DNA of 64,000 nucleotides from Naegleria lovaniensis. Taxonomy: Eukaryota > Heterolobosea > Eutetramitea > Acrasida > Naegleriidae. The position numbers were made by a program, and so were the translations under genes. The DNA is taken from assembly GCF_003324165.1 (NCBI RefSeq), contig NW_025407853.1, positions 372,001-436,000 of the forward strand, given 5' to 3'. Positions 21,410-31,708 of the stretch are shown here, piece after piece. Each line of letters begins with the position of its first letter. Positions within the stretch are counted from its first letter, which is position 1. The notes under the pieces were generated by a model that did no database searches, was not told the origin of the DNA, and was given only the letters and a program-made list of their open reading frames with translations.

Positions 21410-22624
21410 TTATATCTTGCTGTCTCTATGATGTTCATGATATTCATGAACGTAGTAGGTGTCATCTGCTTGTTCATCCTTAATTCTGAAGGCGCTCAAG
21501 GATGGTGCTGCACTCTCGTCCACAGTAATATATCGGTTCATGAAAGCATCTATCCAATTACCAAAACAACACAAAAATGTTCCCAATGAGAGGACTACAA
21601 GAATATGACCTTGTAAAAAGCGAAAGAACATTTTAGAACCAGAGGCTGAGAAGTTGACTTTGAGTTTTTCTCTACCAAATCCAGGTTTTACGTTGGATGG
21701 GGCAAAGGATCCCAATCCTCCAAACTCCATGTTCGGCATTAAGGCTTTGTAATAATAACTCTTGATCCACGGTTCTGCAAATCCTAACAGAAATGTTGCT
21801 GAGAGAAGTCGGCAAATCCATGTCATGGCTTCTGTGAAAATTCCAGGATAGGCACTGAAAATTTTAAATTGACCTTTTCCACTGTCGTTGGGATGCCAAA
21901 CTACTTTTGATGCTTCGTTTGGGTCGACAACTTCTCCCCACGATATTCTTCGATCAAACTCACTATAGTAAAAGAGGTGCATCATTCCACTAAAGTACCA
22001 CAATCCAAACGTAAAATCATTGATAAAGTTATTGATGATACAAAGGATAGGTACTTTTAAGAATGGATCACTCAAATCAAATTCTAATCTTCTCCCTGCA
22101 ATCACCATTTCTGTAACTTGACCTCGATACATGTTAAGCGCCACAAAAGCCTCAGCAAAGCCGAACGTAAGCTTGCTCAAAATCCAAATCAGTAATTCCC
22201 AGCAACAATGGGGTCCAATTCCAAAATATTGAAAGCTAGGCTGTTCTCCTTTTGCAAGACAAGGAATAATTTGTGAATGTATATTATTCGATGGTGGAAT
22301 TGAATATGGCACTTGTGGAGGTGGAGAGTGAGATGTCGAATCTTGAATATAATTCGGATTATATCCCAGTGGTGTATTATTATTATCTTGTTGATCATGA
22401 TACACAACATTTGGATTATAGGTTGATGGATGATTCCCATCACCAAACGGATTTTCAGTTGGAATAAATCGATCGGAGCTTGTTGTTGTAGGTGGCGGTA
22501 ATGGCAGAGCGTAGGGAGAAATATATTGTTGTTGCGATCCTGCTAAATTGTTCGACAACGCATTGCTTGATGATGACAATCTATTTTGCTGGTTGGACTG
22601 TAAAGAGCGAGCATAAGGATGCAT
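21410..22624 (-). CDS. Multi-span membrane protein, DUF898/YjgN-like
   Basis: This is 404 residues from ATG 22624. The N-terminal ~145 residues are Pro/Ser/Asn/Gln-rich and cytosolic in style. Five or six hydrophobic stretches follow. Two related blocks can be seen: RRLEFDLSDPFLKVPILCII...FTFGLWYFSGM and KVNFSASGSKMFFRFLQGH...LSLGTFLCCFGNWIDAF. Both resemble the F-x-G-x-G/S...TLGIY pattern of the DUF898 (YjgN) membrane family of bacteria. The second block is followed by an acidic cytosolic tail. The resemblance is weak and the function is unknown. Confidence 0.6.
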   Translation of the reverse strand: MHPYARSLQSNQQNRLSSSSNALSNNLAGSQQQYISPYALPLPPPTTTSSDRFIPTENPFGDGNHPSTYNPNVVYHDQQDNNNTPLGYNPNYIQDSTSHSPPPQVPYSIPPSNNIHSQIIPCLAKGEQPSFQYFGIGPHCCWELLIWILSKLTFGFAEAFVALNMYRGQVTEMVIAGRRLEFDLSDPFLKVPILCIINNFINDFTFGLWYFSGMMHLFYYSEFDRRISWGEVVDPNEASKVVWHPNDSGKGQFKIFSAYPGIFTEAMTWICRLLSATFLLGFAEPWIKSYYYKALMPNMEFGGLGSFAPSNVKPGFGREKLKVNFSASGSKMFFRFLQGHILVVLSLGTFLCCFGNWIDAFMNRYITVDESAAPSLSAFRIKDEQADDTYYVHEYHEHHRDSKI

Positions 22625-23091
22625 GGGATTATTTTTTTTTTGGAAATTTGAAATGAGAAGGAGGCGATGGTATTCCTTAAGGTTCAATTACAAGGAAAAG
22701 TGAACTAAGGAAGATGGTGGTTAGTGAAATTGAATCTTTGAAAATGCATGCTACAGTATGCATTTCATTTTGTGAGTATAAGGAGCAGCTTATAACATTG
22801 ACACATGATGAGAATTTGAAAAAGGAAAATTCGTTCGCCATGAAAATCAAACCTTTTCAAGGCGACAATTTTAAAAAACAACAAACCCAGTCGTTGACTC
22901 GATCGAGTCACTCATTCTTCCTCTGAATCAACCGTCCTGCACCTCTCAACGAAACTAGAAGCCCAAAACCTAAAACATTCTCTCTCTCGGCCCGAGAGAA
23001 GTTTATCTCTTTGAATATACCCTTCGCACTCAATTAATTGATAGAAAAAGACTATTCACCCACAATCAAAGCAAGAGCAAAATAATATAAA
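22625..23091. other. Divergent intergenic region, about 470 bp
   Basis: This separates the divergently transcribed DUF898-like and orphan genes and presumably holds both promoters. No RNA gene, repeat or further gene recognised. Confidence 0.5.
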
Positions 23092-23976
23092 ATGTCTCCC
23101 CTGAACCCAATGGCTAAACTCTTTGCAAGTTGGTATCAACCAGTACATGTCAATGAACCAGCCTCTCCAACAGAAGTTTCAAGTCAAAGCACCAAGAAGC
23201 AACAGTCCAAATTTCCCTTCAAGAAATTTAAAAGTGTTTCAAATCATCTTAAGAGTGGAGGTGAAGAAAGGCAGAAACAACAACAAGAACAATTGGCATC
23301 CAAGTCAGCCCATGAGGTTTCATCATCCCAAGCATCCGAATTGGACAGTATCACTGTGCTTTCACGAGCCATTCCCGAATACAATCTTTCACAATTTCGA
23401 TTTGGAGGTGTTTCGTCTGAAAGCCTATCCGTACACACATCGGATAAGGCTGAATTGACCAATTCTGGAGATGAATGGTCTCTCATGATCATCAGCAACC
23501 AACCTTTAACTTCTCAAACCAGGGTGGAAAACATTTTCAAATTTCCTTCTTCAACATGTTGTTGTGAAAATCCCTTGGATCGCATACTGATGCTTGCAGA
23601 TAGAGTAAAGGACAAAGAACATGTGTGTCTCAATCGAGATGGCTTTCAAGCGAGTGACTCAATCTCCAATAGCAGCTCCTTTTCATCTTCAGAAGGGGTA
23701 GAGAATTCCAATACTTGTTGTAAGGAAATGGTGGACACTACGCCAACGTTCTTGGAGGAAGACTTGCCAATTGATAAGCTCTTCAAATCCAGAACTCGAG
23801 TGAGCAAGAAGAGACACACTTCGAAAAGAAAGAATTCTTCATCCTTAAAAGAAATTGATTTTTTCACCTTTTTATCCATGGAAGGTAACAATATTCAAGG
23901 CAGACGACCTTCAGTAGTGATTGTTCAAACAGCAGTAGATAGAAGAGTCTCCATTGTCGAAGAATATGTTGACTAG
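23092..23976 (+). CDS. Hypothetical protein, Ser-rich
   Basis: This is a 294-residue frame from ATG 23092. It has a basic N-terminal stretch (FPFKKFKSVSNHLK), long Ser/Gln/Glu-rich segments, a basic patch near 245-255 (RTRVSKKRHTSKRKNSSS) and a C-terminal block GRRPSVVIVQTAVDRRVSIV. No signal peptide, membrane span or known domain is seen. The basic patch might be a nuclear signal (inference). Codon use and composition are like the neighbours, so it is probably real. Confidence 0.6.
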   Translation: MSPLNPMAKLFASWYQPVHVNEPASPTEVSSQSTKKQQSKFPFKKFKSVSNHLKSGGEERQKQQQEQLASKSAHEVSSSQASELDSITVLSRAIPEYNLSQFRFGGVSSESLSVHTSDKAELTNSGDEWSLMIISNQPLTSQTRVENIFKFPSSTCCCENPLDRILMLADRVKDKEHVCLNRDGFQASDSISNSSSFSSSEGVENSNTCCKEMVDTTPTFLEEDLPIDKLFKSRTRVSKKRHTSKRKNSSSLKEIDFFTFLSMEGNNIQGRRPSVVIVQTAVDRRVSIVEEYVD

Positions 23977-24087
23977 AGAATGGTCAACTGAAAACAATAA
24001 AGCTCACTGTTAAAAACTATTTGTAAATGTTTTTATGAATGCAAAATTGGATGCTTTCAAAATGACCGAGGTGTTGTGATAAATTTC

Positions 24088-26031
24088 TCATTTTCTAAAC
24101 CCCCTCTTCACGCTAATGCCAAGGAAGTCCATGACATGGTGAGATATTGATGTACGGCTTTTACCATTACCGTCATCCAAATCAGAAATCTTCAAAGACT
24201 TTCTACTGGATTTTGGTTGCTTTCTCTTCTTTCCTGCAGTCCAAAAGTTTTGCGTCTCATCAACAGATTCACCAATAGATTCAGAAATGATTAAAGGTTC
24301 TTGGAGATCATTATTTGTGGAGTCGTAGAATTGTTTGCAACTTTCTTTTGGAGTGTCACCATACTTGTCTTTTGCTAAAAATAAAGCTGACATCTTGGAC
24401 ACCTTTACAACACCACAGTTTTCTATAAAATCATAAATCCAATACAAAGCATTCATCCAATCCAAACTTGCTTCATCAGTGTCTGGATCAAAAGCCATAC
24501 CAGTAGAAAATACTGATTGTACACACAAATGAAGAATATTCTTTTGTTGGGAATCCACTTCGTTGAGAAGAATTGGAATGAGTCTGTTCTTTGTACTGTT
24601 TTTCTCATTTTGTAAGTATTCCAAAATAGCATAGAGAGAGGACATGTCGTTCTTTGCAATAGATTCCATGAGAATATTTCTTCCGTGAGCATTCTTCTGA
24701 AGAATGGCTCTCTCGAATGCATCAGAACCAAACAACGATGATCCAGTTGGTAAAAGTGTTGAAAGGAAAGAAGTAACAAGTTTCTTTGTTCTCATTCCTC
24801 TAAAGTCAGTCAAACAAGCAAACAATGCGTTTTCTTCTTGTTGATTTTTCTTGAGTAAAATTCCAGGCTTTGTCTTGGCCAAATATTCAACCGTTTCAAT
24901 TGACTTGTCACGAACAGCAACATGAAGTACAGATTCTCCCAAACCAACACCCATACCAACAGTTGTTTCTAATTTAGCTCCAAACAATTGTAATGTGTCA
25001 CACATGTCAAAATCTTTTCTTTTCAACGCAATGTGAATTGGTAAAAATCCATAACGATCCGCATGCATATTCAATTGATCTTGAACCACCTTAAAGCTAC
25101 ATAAATATGTACAAATGTTTGGAGAAGCTGCTTGAATACCGTAGAATAAAGGTGTTGCGTTTTGCTTGTCAACAGACGATAAAAGAACATTTGTTTTTCT
25201 TTGACAATCGACGCTATGAGATCCACCTCCACATTTTTCATCACAACATGCTTTTGAAATGATATGTGACAAGCAATCAGCTTGATTGGTTTTAGCAGCC
25301 AAATGTACAATATTAATATCAAATTCTTCTGGATATGTCGTTTTAAGAACAATTTGATCAATAGAAGGACCACCGATAGCACCACGAGAGGATGATAATG
25401 AAGTTGGGTTATTGTTCAAATTAGGAGTATTTGATGAGGAAGAAAGAGTAGTACCTGGTGGACTTGTTCCTAACAAGGAGGAAGAGGAAGAGGATGAAAC
25501 TGAATTACATTGAGATGATTGGTGTAATTGTTGATTATTGGGTGGTTGAGACTCAACCGCAACATCTTCTTCTTCATCGTGATGATTGTTGTTTCCATTC
25601 AAATGACTACTTCCATTACTCGTTTGACTTGTACCTGGAAGAGGCGATGAAACGTTGTGATTACTGGGACTGATACTACTATTGGGAATGGGAGAGGTAT
25701 TAGCAAAGAGAGGAGCCATCGTGGAGAAAGTTGGTGATTGAAGACTTCCATTATTGATGGTATTACTGGTATTTGTATTATAATGTTGTTGGGCATAATC
25801 TAATGCTTCATCCAAGATGGTACAAACTCGGTCAACCTGACCATTCACAACAGCCTGATATAATTGTTGTTTCAATGGATGTGGTACTTGATAAGAGGTT
25901 GATGATGAAGAAACGTTTAATTGTCGGGCCGATGAATGATGGCCAAGTTTAGGAGAGGAGGCTCCTAATTGTTGTTGTTGTTGGGCAAGTGAAAAGGAAG
26001 GATCAAGAGTCGATGATGAGGATGATGACAT
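24088..26031 (-). CDS. Ankyrin-repeat protein
   Basis: This is 647 residues in one exon from ATG 26031. The first ~225 residues are Ser/Asn/Gln/Pro-rich, with short homopolymeric runs, apart from a helical segment at ~50-80. From about 230 to 540 there are degenerate ankyrin repeats: FDINIVHLAAKTNQADCLSH, ATPLFYGIQAASPN, YGFLPIHIALKRKDFDMCD, SVLHVAVRDKSIETVEYLA, GRNILMESIAKNDMSSLY and KNILHLCVQSVF. A CCDEKCGG/HSVDC cysteine cluster interrupts the first repeat. The C-terminus is basic (GKKRKQPKSSRKSLK). It is probably a protein-interaction scaffold; partners unknown. Confidence 0.85.
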   Translation of the reverse strand: MSSSSSSTLDPSFSLAQQQQQLGASSPKLGHHSSARQLNVSSSSTSYQVPHPLKQQLYQAVVNGQVDRVCTILDEALDYAQQHYNTNTSNTINNGSLQSPTFSTMAPLFANTSPIPNSSISPSNHNVSSPLPGTSQTSNGSSHLNGNNNHHDEEEDVAVESQPPNNQQLHQSSQCNSVSSSSSSSLLGTSPPGTTLSSSSNTPNLNNNPTSLSSSRGAIGGPSIDQIVLKTTYPEEFDINIVHLAAKTNQADCLSHIISKACCDEKCGGGSHSVDCQRKTNVLLSSVDKQNATPLFYGIQAASPNICTYLCSFKVVQDQLNMHADRYGFLPIHIALKRKDFDMCDTLQLFGAKLETTVGMGVGLGESVLHVAVRDKSIETVEYLAKTKPGILLKKNQQEENALFACLTDFRGMRTKKLVTSFLSTLLPTGSSLFGSDAFERAILQKNAHGRNILMESIAKNDMSSLYAILEYLQNEKNSTKNRLIPILLNEVDSQQKNILHLCVQSVFSTGMAFDPDTDEASLDWMNALYWIYDFIENCGVVKVSKMSALFLAKDKYGDTPKESCKQFYDSTNNDLQEPLIISESIGESVDETQNFWTAGKKRKQPKSSRKSLKISDLDDGNGKSRTSISHHVMDFLGISVKRGFRK

Positions 26032-26573
26032 TTTGTTGGATCGGATCGGGTCGGGTCAATATTGAGAATGTCTGAACCAGAGGCGAGAGGAGTGTGAGTG
26101 AGGGAACGTTTCAAATGTTTTGATCGAACAACGTTTGTGTATTTCAGTTGGCGCAAGCGAATCTATCAAATTGCACGTTCAAAAGAGGAAAAAGGATGGC
26201 AAACGACTCGAATATTTGATAAACAAAAGTAGTGGTTGGATAGCGCAGTGAAGTATACCTTGTGCCAAAACGCCACTGTCTCGTCGAAGAATTTTGATGA
26301 TTGGAAGAAGGCTGTTTTTATATCAAGCTGAAAAAGTTGCTGATGATGGTTTGTTGATGCTCAGAGAGATCTGTCTCTGATACTGCTTTTGAAACAGGTA
26401 AATTTCAGGAGAGAGAGGATGATGAGTCGAGTTGTCAAAGACACAATAGTTGCAGTTGAGTGTCCACACAGAGGGTATTCTGAGAGCACTTTTCGGTTGT
26501 TGGTGTGCTTTTTGATTTCGTTGTGAAAGACACGGCAAACCAATTGTTGAAGGATCGCAAGTCTTTTTTTTAA
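26032..26573. other. Intergenic region, about 540 bp
   Basis: This lies upstream of the ankyrin gene. Short plus-strand open segments with ATG at 26297 and 26422 could be exons of the tentative gene ending at 26873, but I could not find splice sites that keep the frame. No RNA gene or repeat recognised. Confidence 0.4.
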
Positions 26574-26873
26574 AGTCGATCTAAAGTCATCGTGAGAAAG
26601 GTCAATTTTGCGTTCAAGAATATTTCACGTGAAAATGGTTTTGGAATTGACGTGCCTATTGAAGAAATTGAAGCAATTCATGGTTCCGTTAGAGAGCATT
26701 TCATGACGAGGTGAGAATGATTTTTCGATGTTGTTGGAGCAAGCGAACGACGGAGTGCACGTTGCTTGGAAATGTTTGGTTACAATTTTAGAGTTTCACC
26801 AACAATGAACAGCTCTGCAGCCATCATGATGAAGAGGATTGATCCAATTTTAATCTTTGACCAACAATTGTAG
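26574..26873 (+). CDS. Possible 3' exons of a small spliced gene (tentative)
   Basis: An open frame from 26574 reaches a GTGAGA donor at 26711. Joining it to the position after TTTTAG (26792) keeps the frame open to TAG 26871-26873. The 73 codons have ordinary protein composition (for example NGFGIDVPIEEIEAIHGSV, then AAIMMKRIDPILIF). The stop would lie 7 bp from the stop of the convergent RGS-START gene, a spacing that fits this compact region. No start codon was found: an upstream exon would be needed. I do not recognise the product. The frame could be chance in AT-rich DNA. Confidence 0.22.
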
Positions 26874-26880
26874 ATGTTCA

Positions 26881-28914
26881 TCACTTGTTTGGTTGCTGAG
26901 GTGACACAATCAGCCGTACTTTTTGTAAATAATCTTCTAGCGTATCTGTAGTGTGTAAAGAGAGGTCTGCTGTCAAGTCGTTCTCATTCGATTTTCTCCT
27001 TGTTTCAATAACCTTAATGAGCCCAGCATGAAAGGATGTGCTTTGTGAGGTCTGAATTTTCTTTCGGAAAGACTTTGGGATCTTTCCTCCGAAATCTGTA
27101 AAGTATATGGAGGTATATCGAGTGGTATTGGAACTGATCTGTTCGATTAACGTTCCTCCCACAATAAGGCCTCGAACGCTTCCCTTTTCGACTGGCACTT
27201 GCTTTGGACAGATACTCTTTCTCACAATGACATAATCATCACTCATTGTTCCATCATCGTTCAACTCTCTTCTCACTGAAGTACCCATTAAAAATTCTCG
27301 TTTTGAAAGAGGCCATGGCATTTTCATTGTGCAACGATGGTAACACACTGAATAATCACCACTCAACTGAGGGGATAAATCTTCTGAAAATCTCAACGTT
27401 GTGTTGTCTTTGGATTCAATATACTCCTTGAACTTTGTGTCTTTGAGGTTTGGATCTAAAATGTTACTGTATCTAGAGTCTAACATGGCGTTTAACACTT
27501 CTTTCGAAGTTGCATTTACAATTCCTACATTCTTGAGAAGTGGAAGACCTTTTGTTTCGGATAAACTTGCACCTTTTTTGAGTTGTTTTTGAGAGAATTT
27601 GTAATTCAGCATTTTGGAAAAGGCTTGTCCATTTAGGATGGATGCGCTCTTAGAGTCTGACCTCAATTCTGAAAGTCCAAAATTACTGACACTACCAGTA
27701 TCACCAAGTTTGTCAGTGGATTCATCAGGCTGATCTTGAGTCAAAAGGGGAGATGAAAACTTTTCCTTGCTTGTATAACACTTGAGTGCTTCATGCTCGA
27801 CCATCAGATCAAACATGTCATCTTGTGCTGTTAGATCGTAAAATAAATCGAAGAATCTCTCGTTAATGAACTTGTGTTCTTGCTCTTTGAGAAATTCTGA
27901 AAATCTTTCCTTAATAAAGACAGGTTCGTCTTTGTCATCACTAGATTGTGACATTGTTTCAGCTACTGCTTCATCAGCGGCTAGGAAAAGTGTACTCGCA
28001 GATTTGGAATACGCAGTGGTTGGAAGTGAAAATGAAGAGGTCATGCTTAAAGAATGAACTCTTGATCTACGATTGTTTCTGAAGCCAATATCAGAAAAAT
28101 AAAGGACCAGACACTTTTTCAAGGCCTCAATGTTTGTTGAACCTATCACATGTGGGATTTCTTTCTGTACATGACCACAAATATGCTGAATAAATTGTGG
28201 ACTATTTGTATATCGCAAGAAACTGTCAGTCTTTAGAGATATATAAACTTCAGTGAGTGCTCTATCGAACAAATTACTTGGTGTTAATGAATCTGAGCAC
28301 TCCTCTTCGAACTTTTTGAGTGTCTCATCTTGTATCATATTAGGAAGATTCAATTGTTTGTCACTCGTCAGCGAATCGTCAATATAGGTTGCTATCATGG
28401 TCTTTGCCATTTCATATTTCTTGGTGGCATCCGTCACTTGTTTAAAAGACTCTACAATTTCAACAAACTCGAGTGGTGCATCATTTCTTTCAATTTTTAA
28501 GAAATCTCTAAAGCTTTCCACATTGTCTCCTCCTTTTTCGATAAACGTGTCAAAAACTATGGTAAATCGCTTCATATTGTCAATCACAACTTGTTTAAGG
28601 AGCTTTTCGTCAATAGGAGCTGATTTAGAGGAATTACTCTTTTCTCCCAAGCTGAGCGATGACAGATCTCCATTCAGAGGAAACATACCCAAAGGTGTTG
28701 TAGGCATTGATCTAGAGGATTGGGATGCTTGTGTCACGCTCAACGAACTACTACCCGAATGTGGTCCTAAAATGGTGGAAGCACTGTACGGAGAGATGGG
28801 CGAAGTGACTTCACGACCACCTGGTGAGCTGGGTGGAGACTTAGGAGAAGTGATGGAAAGTCCAGAGTCATGAACGCTTTCTCGTGATGGTTCAGATTTT
28901 CGGAAGAGCCTCAT
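26881..28914 (-). CDS. RGS-START protein (paralogue 1)
   Basis: This is 677 residues from ATG 28914. After a Ser/Pro-rich N-terminus (~100 residues), an RGS domain spans ~115-260: ESFRDFLKIERNDAPLEFVE, then YEMAKTMIATYIDD and LFDRALTEVYISLKTDSFLR. The C-terminal half (from ~465) is START-like: LLKNVGIVNATSKEVLNAML, then CTMKMPWPLSKREFLMGTS, with YVIVRKS and YFTDFGGKIPKSF. RGS domains are GAPs for G-alpha; START domains bind lipids. The combination suggests a lipid-responsive regulator of G-protein signalling (inference). It is divergent from the next RGS-START gene, with 1.1 kb between the ATGs. Confidence 0.85.
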   Translation of the reverse strand: MRLFRKSEPSRESVHDSGLSITSPKSPPSSPGGREVTSPISPYSASTILGPHSGSSSLSVTQASQSSRSMPTTPLGMFPLNGDLSSLSLGEKSNSSKSAPIDEKLLKQVVIDNMKRFTIVFDTFIEKGGDNVESFRDFLKIERNDAPLEFVEIVESFKQVTDATKKYEMAKTMIATYIDDSLTSDKQLNLPNMIQDETLKKFEEECSDSLTPSNLFDRALTEVYISLKTDSFLRYTNSPQFIQHICGHVQKEIPHVIGSTNIEALKKCLVLYFSDIGFRNNRRSRVHSLSMTSSFSLPTTAYSKSASTLFLAADEAVAETMSQSSDDKDEPVFIKERFSEFLKEQEHKFINERFFDLFYDLTAQDDMFDLMVEHEALKCYTSKEKFSSPLLTQDQPDESTDKLGDTGSVSNFGLSELRSDSKSASILNGQAFSKMLNYKFSQKQLKKGASLSETKGLPLLKNVGIVNATSKEVLNAMLDSRYSNILDPNLKDTKFKEYIESKDNTTLRFSEDLSPQLSGDYSVCYHRCTMKMPWPLSKREFLMGTSVRRELNDDGTMSDDYVIVRKSICPKQVPVEKGSVRGLIVGGTLIEQISSNTTRYTSIYFTDFGGKIPKSFRKKIQTSQSTSFHAGLIKVIETRRKSNENDLTADLSLHTTDTLEDYLQKVRLIVSPQQPNK

Positions 28915-30016
28915 GTTGATGAATGAAGTTTTTGACAAAGTCTTGATGAAACTAATGTAGAGCTTGTGGTTTTCCGTCCAAATCAAGTAGAGCTCTACTG
29001 CTCTTTTGTTTTGTAGAACTTTGAGTTGTAGTGATGGTTGAATATTACAGCAAGAAATGCTGAATTCAATTGAACAAACACCTTTTTCACGTTCGCTAAT
29101 ATTATTTACAGTGTTCAGTCCACGGAGTTGAAGAATGTTCGTGTTGAGAGACCTTTATCATCATCATCACCATAGCGAACATACAATCCTATCAACCAAA
29201 GGGTGAGCAACATTGCGACATACAAACCTATCAACGATATGTTGTTGTTTTCTTTGGAGAGTGGAACTTGAAGCACCCTTTGGTGATTAAACAATCACTT
29301 CACTTCCATACAAGTACTTTGGAGTTGCATTTGGCAGGGCAAACCCCATTCCAGAAGTTGAAAGGAATGGAAGAAATCAACACTTCTTTCGTTTCAAGTA
29401 ATTTCCTCAATAAATAGTTCGAAAAGGTTTGAAACGAACGAGTGGAATGGAAAACCTATGGATTGAAATTGGTCATTATGGAAGTGTGAGTGTCAACTCG
29501 AGGAGTCATGCGCAACTTGTTTTTCCTCTGGTTTTCAATGCGGTTGGGAGGTCATGGTTGTCCCTTGATGTAGCTACTCCCTTGCTGTAGCGAAGAACTT
29601 ACTTTTAAACAACATAGAATTGTGTTTTGGTTTCATTATCATCACGCAAATTGCAACTGGTGGTTTCTGTATGCCATGCACAGTCTTGTTAGGAAAGAGT
29701 CAATCACATTTGGTCTCATTCCCCATAAATTACAATATCTGTGCCGAGAGACAAGAGATGGATTCAAATGTTGATTCCCAACAATTTCGCTTGGAGTGAA
29801 AAAACGTTATTGTGAGAGAGAGATACAGCTTATTGTCGTTTCTGAAAATCTGTGTGTACAAGCGGATCTCATCATCCACCTAACAAACATCTCACCAAAC
29901 AGTTTGTCATCCAATATTCAACTCGTCGTACATTCGACCGTTCGCAACCATTATTTAATAACCGTCAAAAGAGAAGTGAGTGCATCATTATCACCATCAT
30001 CAACAACAACATCACC
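28915..30016. other. Divergent intergenic region between two RGS-START genes, about 1.1 kb
   Basis: This is the longest gene-free stretch in the window. It separates the two divergent RGS-START genes and probably contains both promoters. It has a 47-codon ATG frame at 29447-29590, not supported further. No RNA gene, repeat or mobile element recognised. Confidence 0.5.
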
Positions 30017-31708
30017 ATGCCCTCGACGCTCTCAACATCAAGCCAACAACAACAATTTTTAGCAAATGTTCATCATGCCATTCAAGAAACACTCAAACAG
30101 TACCAAATTCAATTGGAATTATGTATGAGCGACCAGCCGTTCATGTCTGGCTTTTTTGATTTTCTAAAACATGAACACAACTCAGGAAGCCTGGAATTTG
30201 TTATGAGCGTTGACGAATTTGCATTCGGAAAGATGATGGTTCGTCCGATGAAGAATACTCTTTTTTCTAATTCTTCCTTGTCGCCCTCTTCATCACCCAC
30301 CAGTGGTTCGTCATCATCGTCATCATCATCACCTCTCAAAAACTTGCTGAAAACCAAATCAAAGAATAGTGGTAGTAATAATGGTGCATCTTCAACCTCC
30401 ACTCCGAATAATAGTAGTAGCGTACATAACATCATGGCCATGAATAGAAAGCAAAAAGCTAAGGAAATAATTAGTCGATTTATGGATGATTATTCGCCTT
30501 ATCAAGTGAATTTATCGTATCCCGTGAAAGAAAATATAATAAGGAACTTTGAGAAGGAATGTTTGAGACCAGACAATGAGATTGATCCTCATTTATTTGA
30601 TGAGGCTAGAGTGGAAATAAGTTTACAGCTCAATTGTGACAGTTTTGTGAGATTTGTAAAAAGTAGGCAATTTATTCAATTCATTACTGAGATGGTACTC
30701 AAGGATGTTTCCTCACACAATATGGATCTCGTTTACAAGTATCTAAGCTCGTATTTTTCAAAGATTGGAGAAAAGAAGCTATCCATAACACGAAAAGGAT
30801 CGAATTCACCTTCTACGAATTCACCTTCTGCATTATCCCCAACCTCTTCAGACACATCTCCTAATACTAACAACAACAACAACAACAACGAAGACGATAT
30901 CATTAGTTCTCAAACCACTTCCATGGACGAAGAGGTTGCATCGATCCATGAACAATTTCGTACGCTCATGGCTTGTATTAATTGTGAAACAGTGGATGAT
31001 AGACATTTTGATTTGGTGCATGCAATGATCAATCTCGACAAATTATGGACACTGGTTTCTGAAACACAACAATCACTGACCTACGTCTCAGAAAGCAAAT
31101 TTTATCACAATAATCGAGGGTTAAAGATTATCAAAGAAGTAGGCATTTTGGAAGCAACACCAGAGGAAGTGTTATTTGCAACCTTAGATATGAGAATATT
31201 AGGCATTGTCGATGAAATGATGACACAACCATCCTGTGTTAAATTTGTACAGAATGACAAGTATGCCATGTCGTATTTAAGCTCTAGACTGAAACTTGTA
31301 TGGCCATTAACCGATCGACATTTTGTTATTGGATCCTCAGTTCGAGAAGAGCATGACAATTTTACTGGATACACGATTGTCAGAAAATCGCTAGAATCTA
31401 ATGACATTACAGTTTTTAAAGGTTGTGTGCAAGCAATCTTTTTAGGAGGAGTAGTTATTGAGAGAGTTAATGAAAAGCATACTCGTATCACTTTGGCAGG
31501 ATTTCTGGACATGGGTGGTAAATTTCCAGTAGGTCTGTTCAACAAATTGCTGGCAACAAGAGGATCTAAACGAGTTGAAAATTTCTTGAAAGGAATTCTG
31601 AAACGAAGAGAAATGAGTGAAGAGGAGAGGAGAATCAATTCAGAGAATTCGTGTCGAGTGATTGAAACTTTAATTTATTCAAAGAGTAACCAACAACGAA
31701 ATGAATAG
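30017..31708 (+). CDS. RGS-START protein (paralogue 2)
   Basis: This is 563 residues from ATG 30017. The frame is open further 5' but begins without an ATG. The RGS domain covers ~5-215 and is split by a Ser/Asn-rich insertion: FMSGFFDFLKHEHNSGSLEF, then KAKEIISRFMDDYSPYQVNL and LFDEARVEISLQLNCDSFVR. An Asn/Ser/Pro linker follows. The START-like domain is at ~365-545: LKIIKEVGILEATPEEVLFA, KLVWPLTDRHFVIGSSVREE, VVIERVNEKHTRITLAGFLD. The shared motif order with paralogue 1 shows gene duplication followed by strong divergence. It is shorter at the N-terminus than paralogue 1. Confidence 0.85.
   Translation: MPSTLSTSSQQQQFLANVHHAIQETLKQYQIQLELCMSDQPFMSGFFDFLKHEHNSGSLEFVMSVDEFAFGKMMVRPMKNTLFSNSSLSPSSSPTSGSSSSSSSSPLKNLLKTKSKNSGSNNGASSTSTPNNSSSVHNIMAMNRKQKAKEIISRFMDDYSPYQVNLSYPVKENIIRNFEKECLRPDNEIDPHLFDEARVEISLQLNCDSFVRFVKSRQFIQFITEMVLKDVSSHNMDLVYKYLSSYFSKIGEKKLSITRKGSNSPSTNSPSALSPTSSDTSPNTNNNNNNNEDDIISSQTTSMDEEVASIHEQFRTLMACINCETVDDRHFDLVHAMINLDKLWTLVSETQQSLTYVSESKFYHNNRGLKIIKEVGILEATPEEVLFATLDMRILGIVDEMMTQPSCVKFVQNDKYAMSYLSSRLKLVWPLTDRHFVIGSSVREEHDNFTGYTIVRKSLESNDITVFKGCVQAIFLGGVVIERVNEKHTRITLAGFLDMGGKFPVGLFNKLLATRGSKRVENFLKGILKRREMSEEERRINSENSCRVIETLIYSKSNQQRNE

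Noticed and set aside
24900-26031. Dense Ser/Asn/Gln codon runs that resemble simple repeats.
   Set aside because: They lie within an intact coding frame and are common in this genome's disordered protein regions; not a mobile element or satellite.
29447-29590. 47-codon ATG frame between the two RGS-START genes.
   Set aside because: Short, no family resemblance, inside a likely promoter region.
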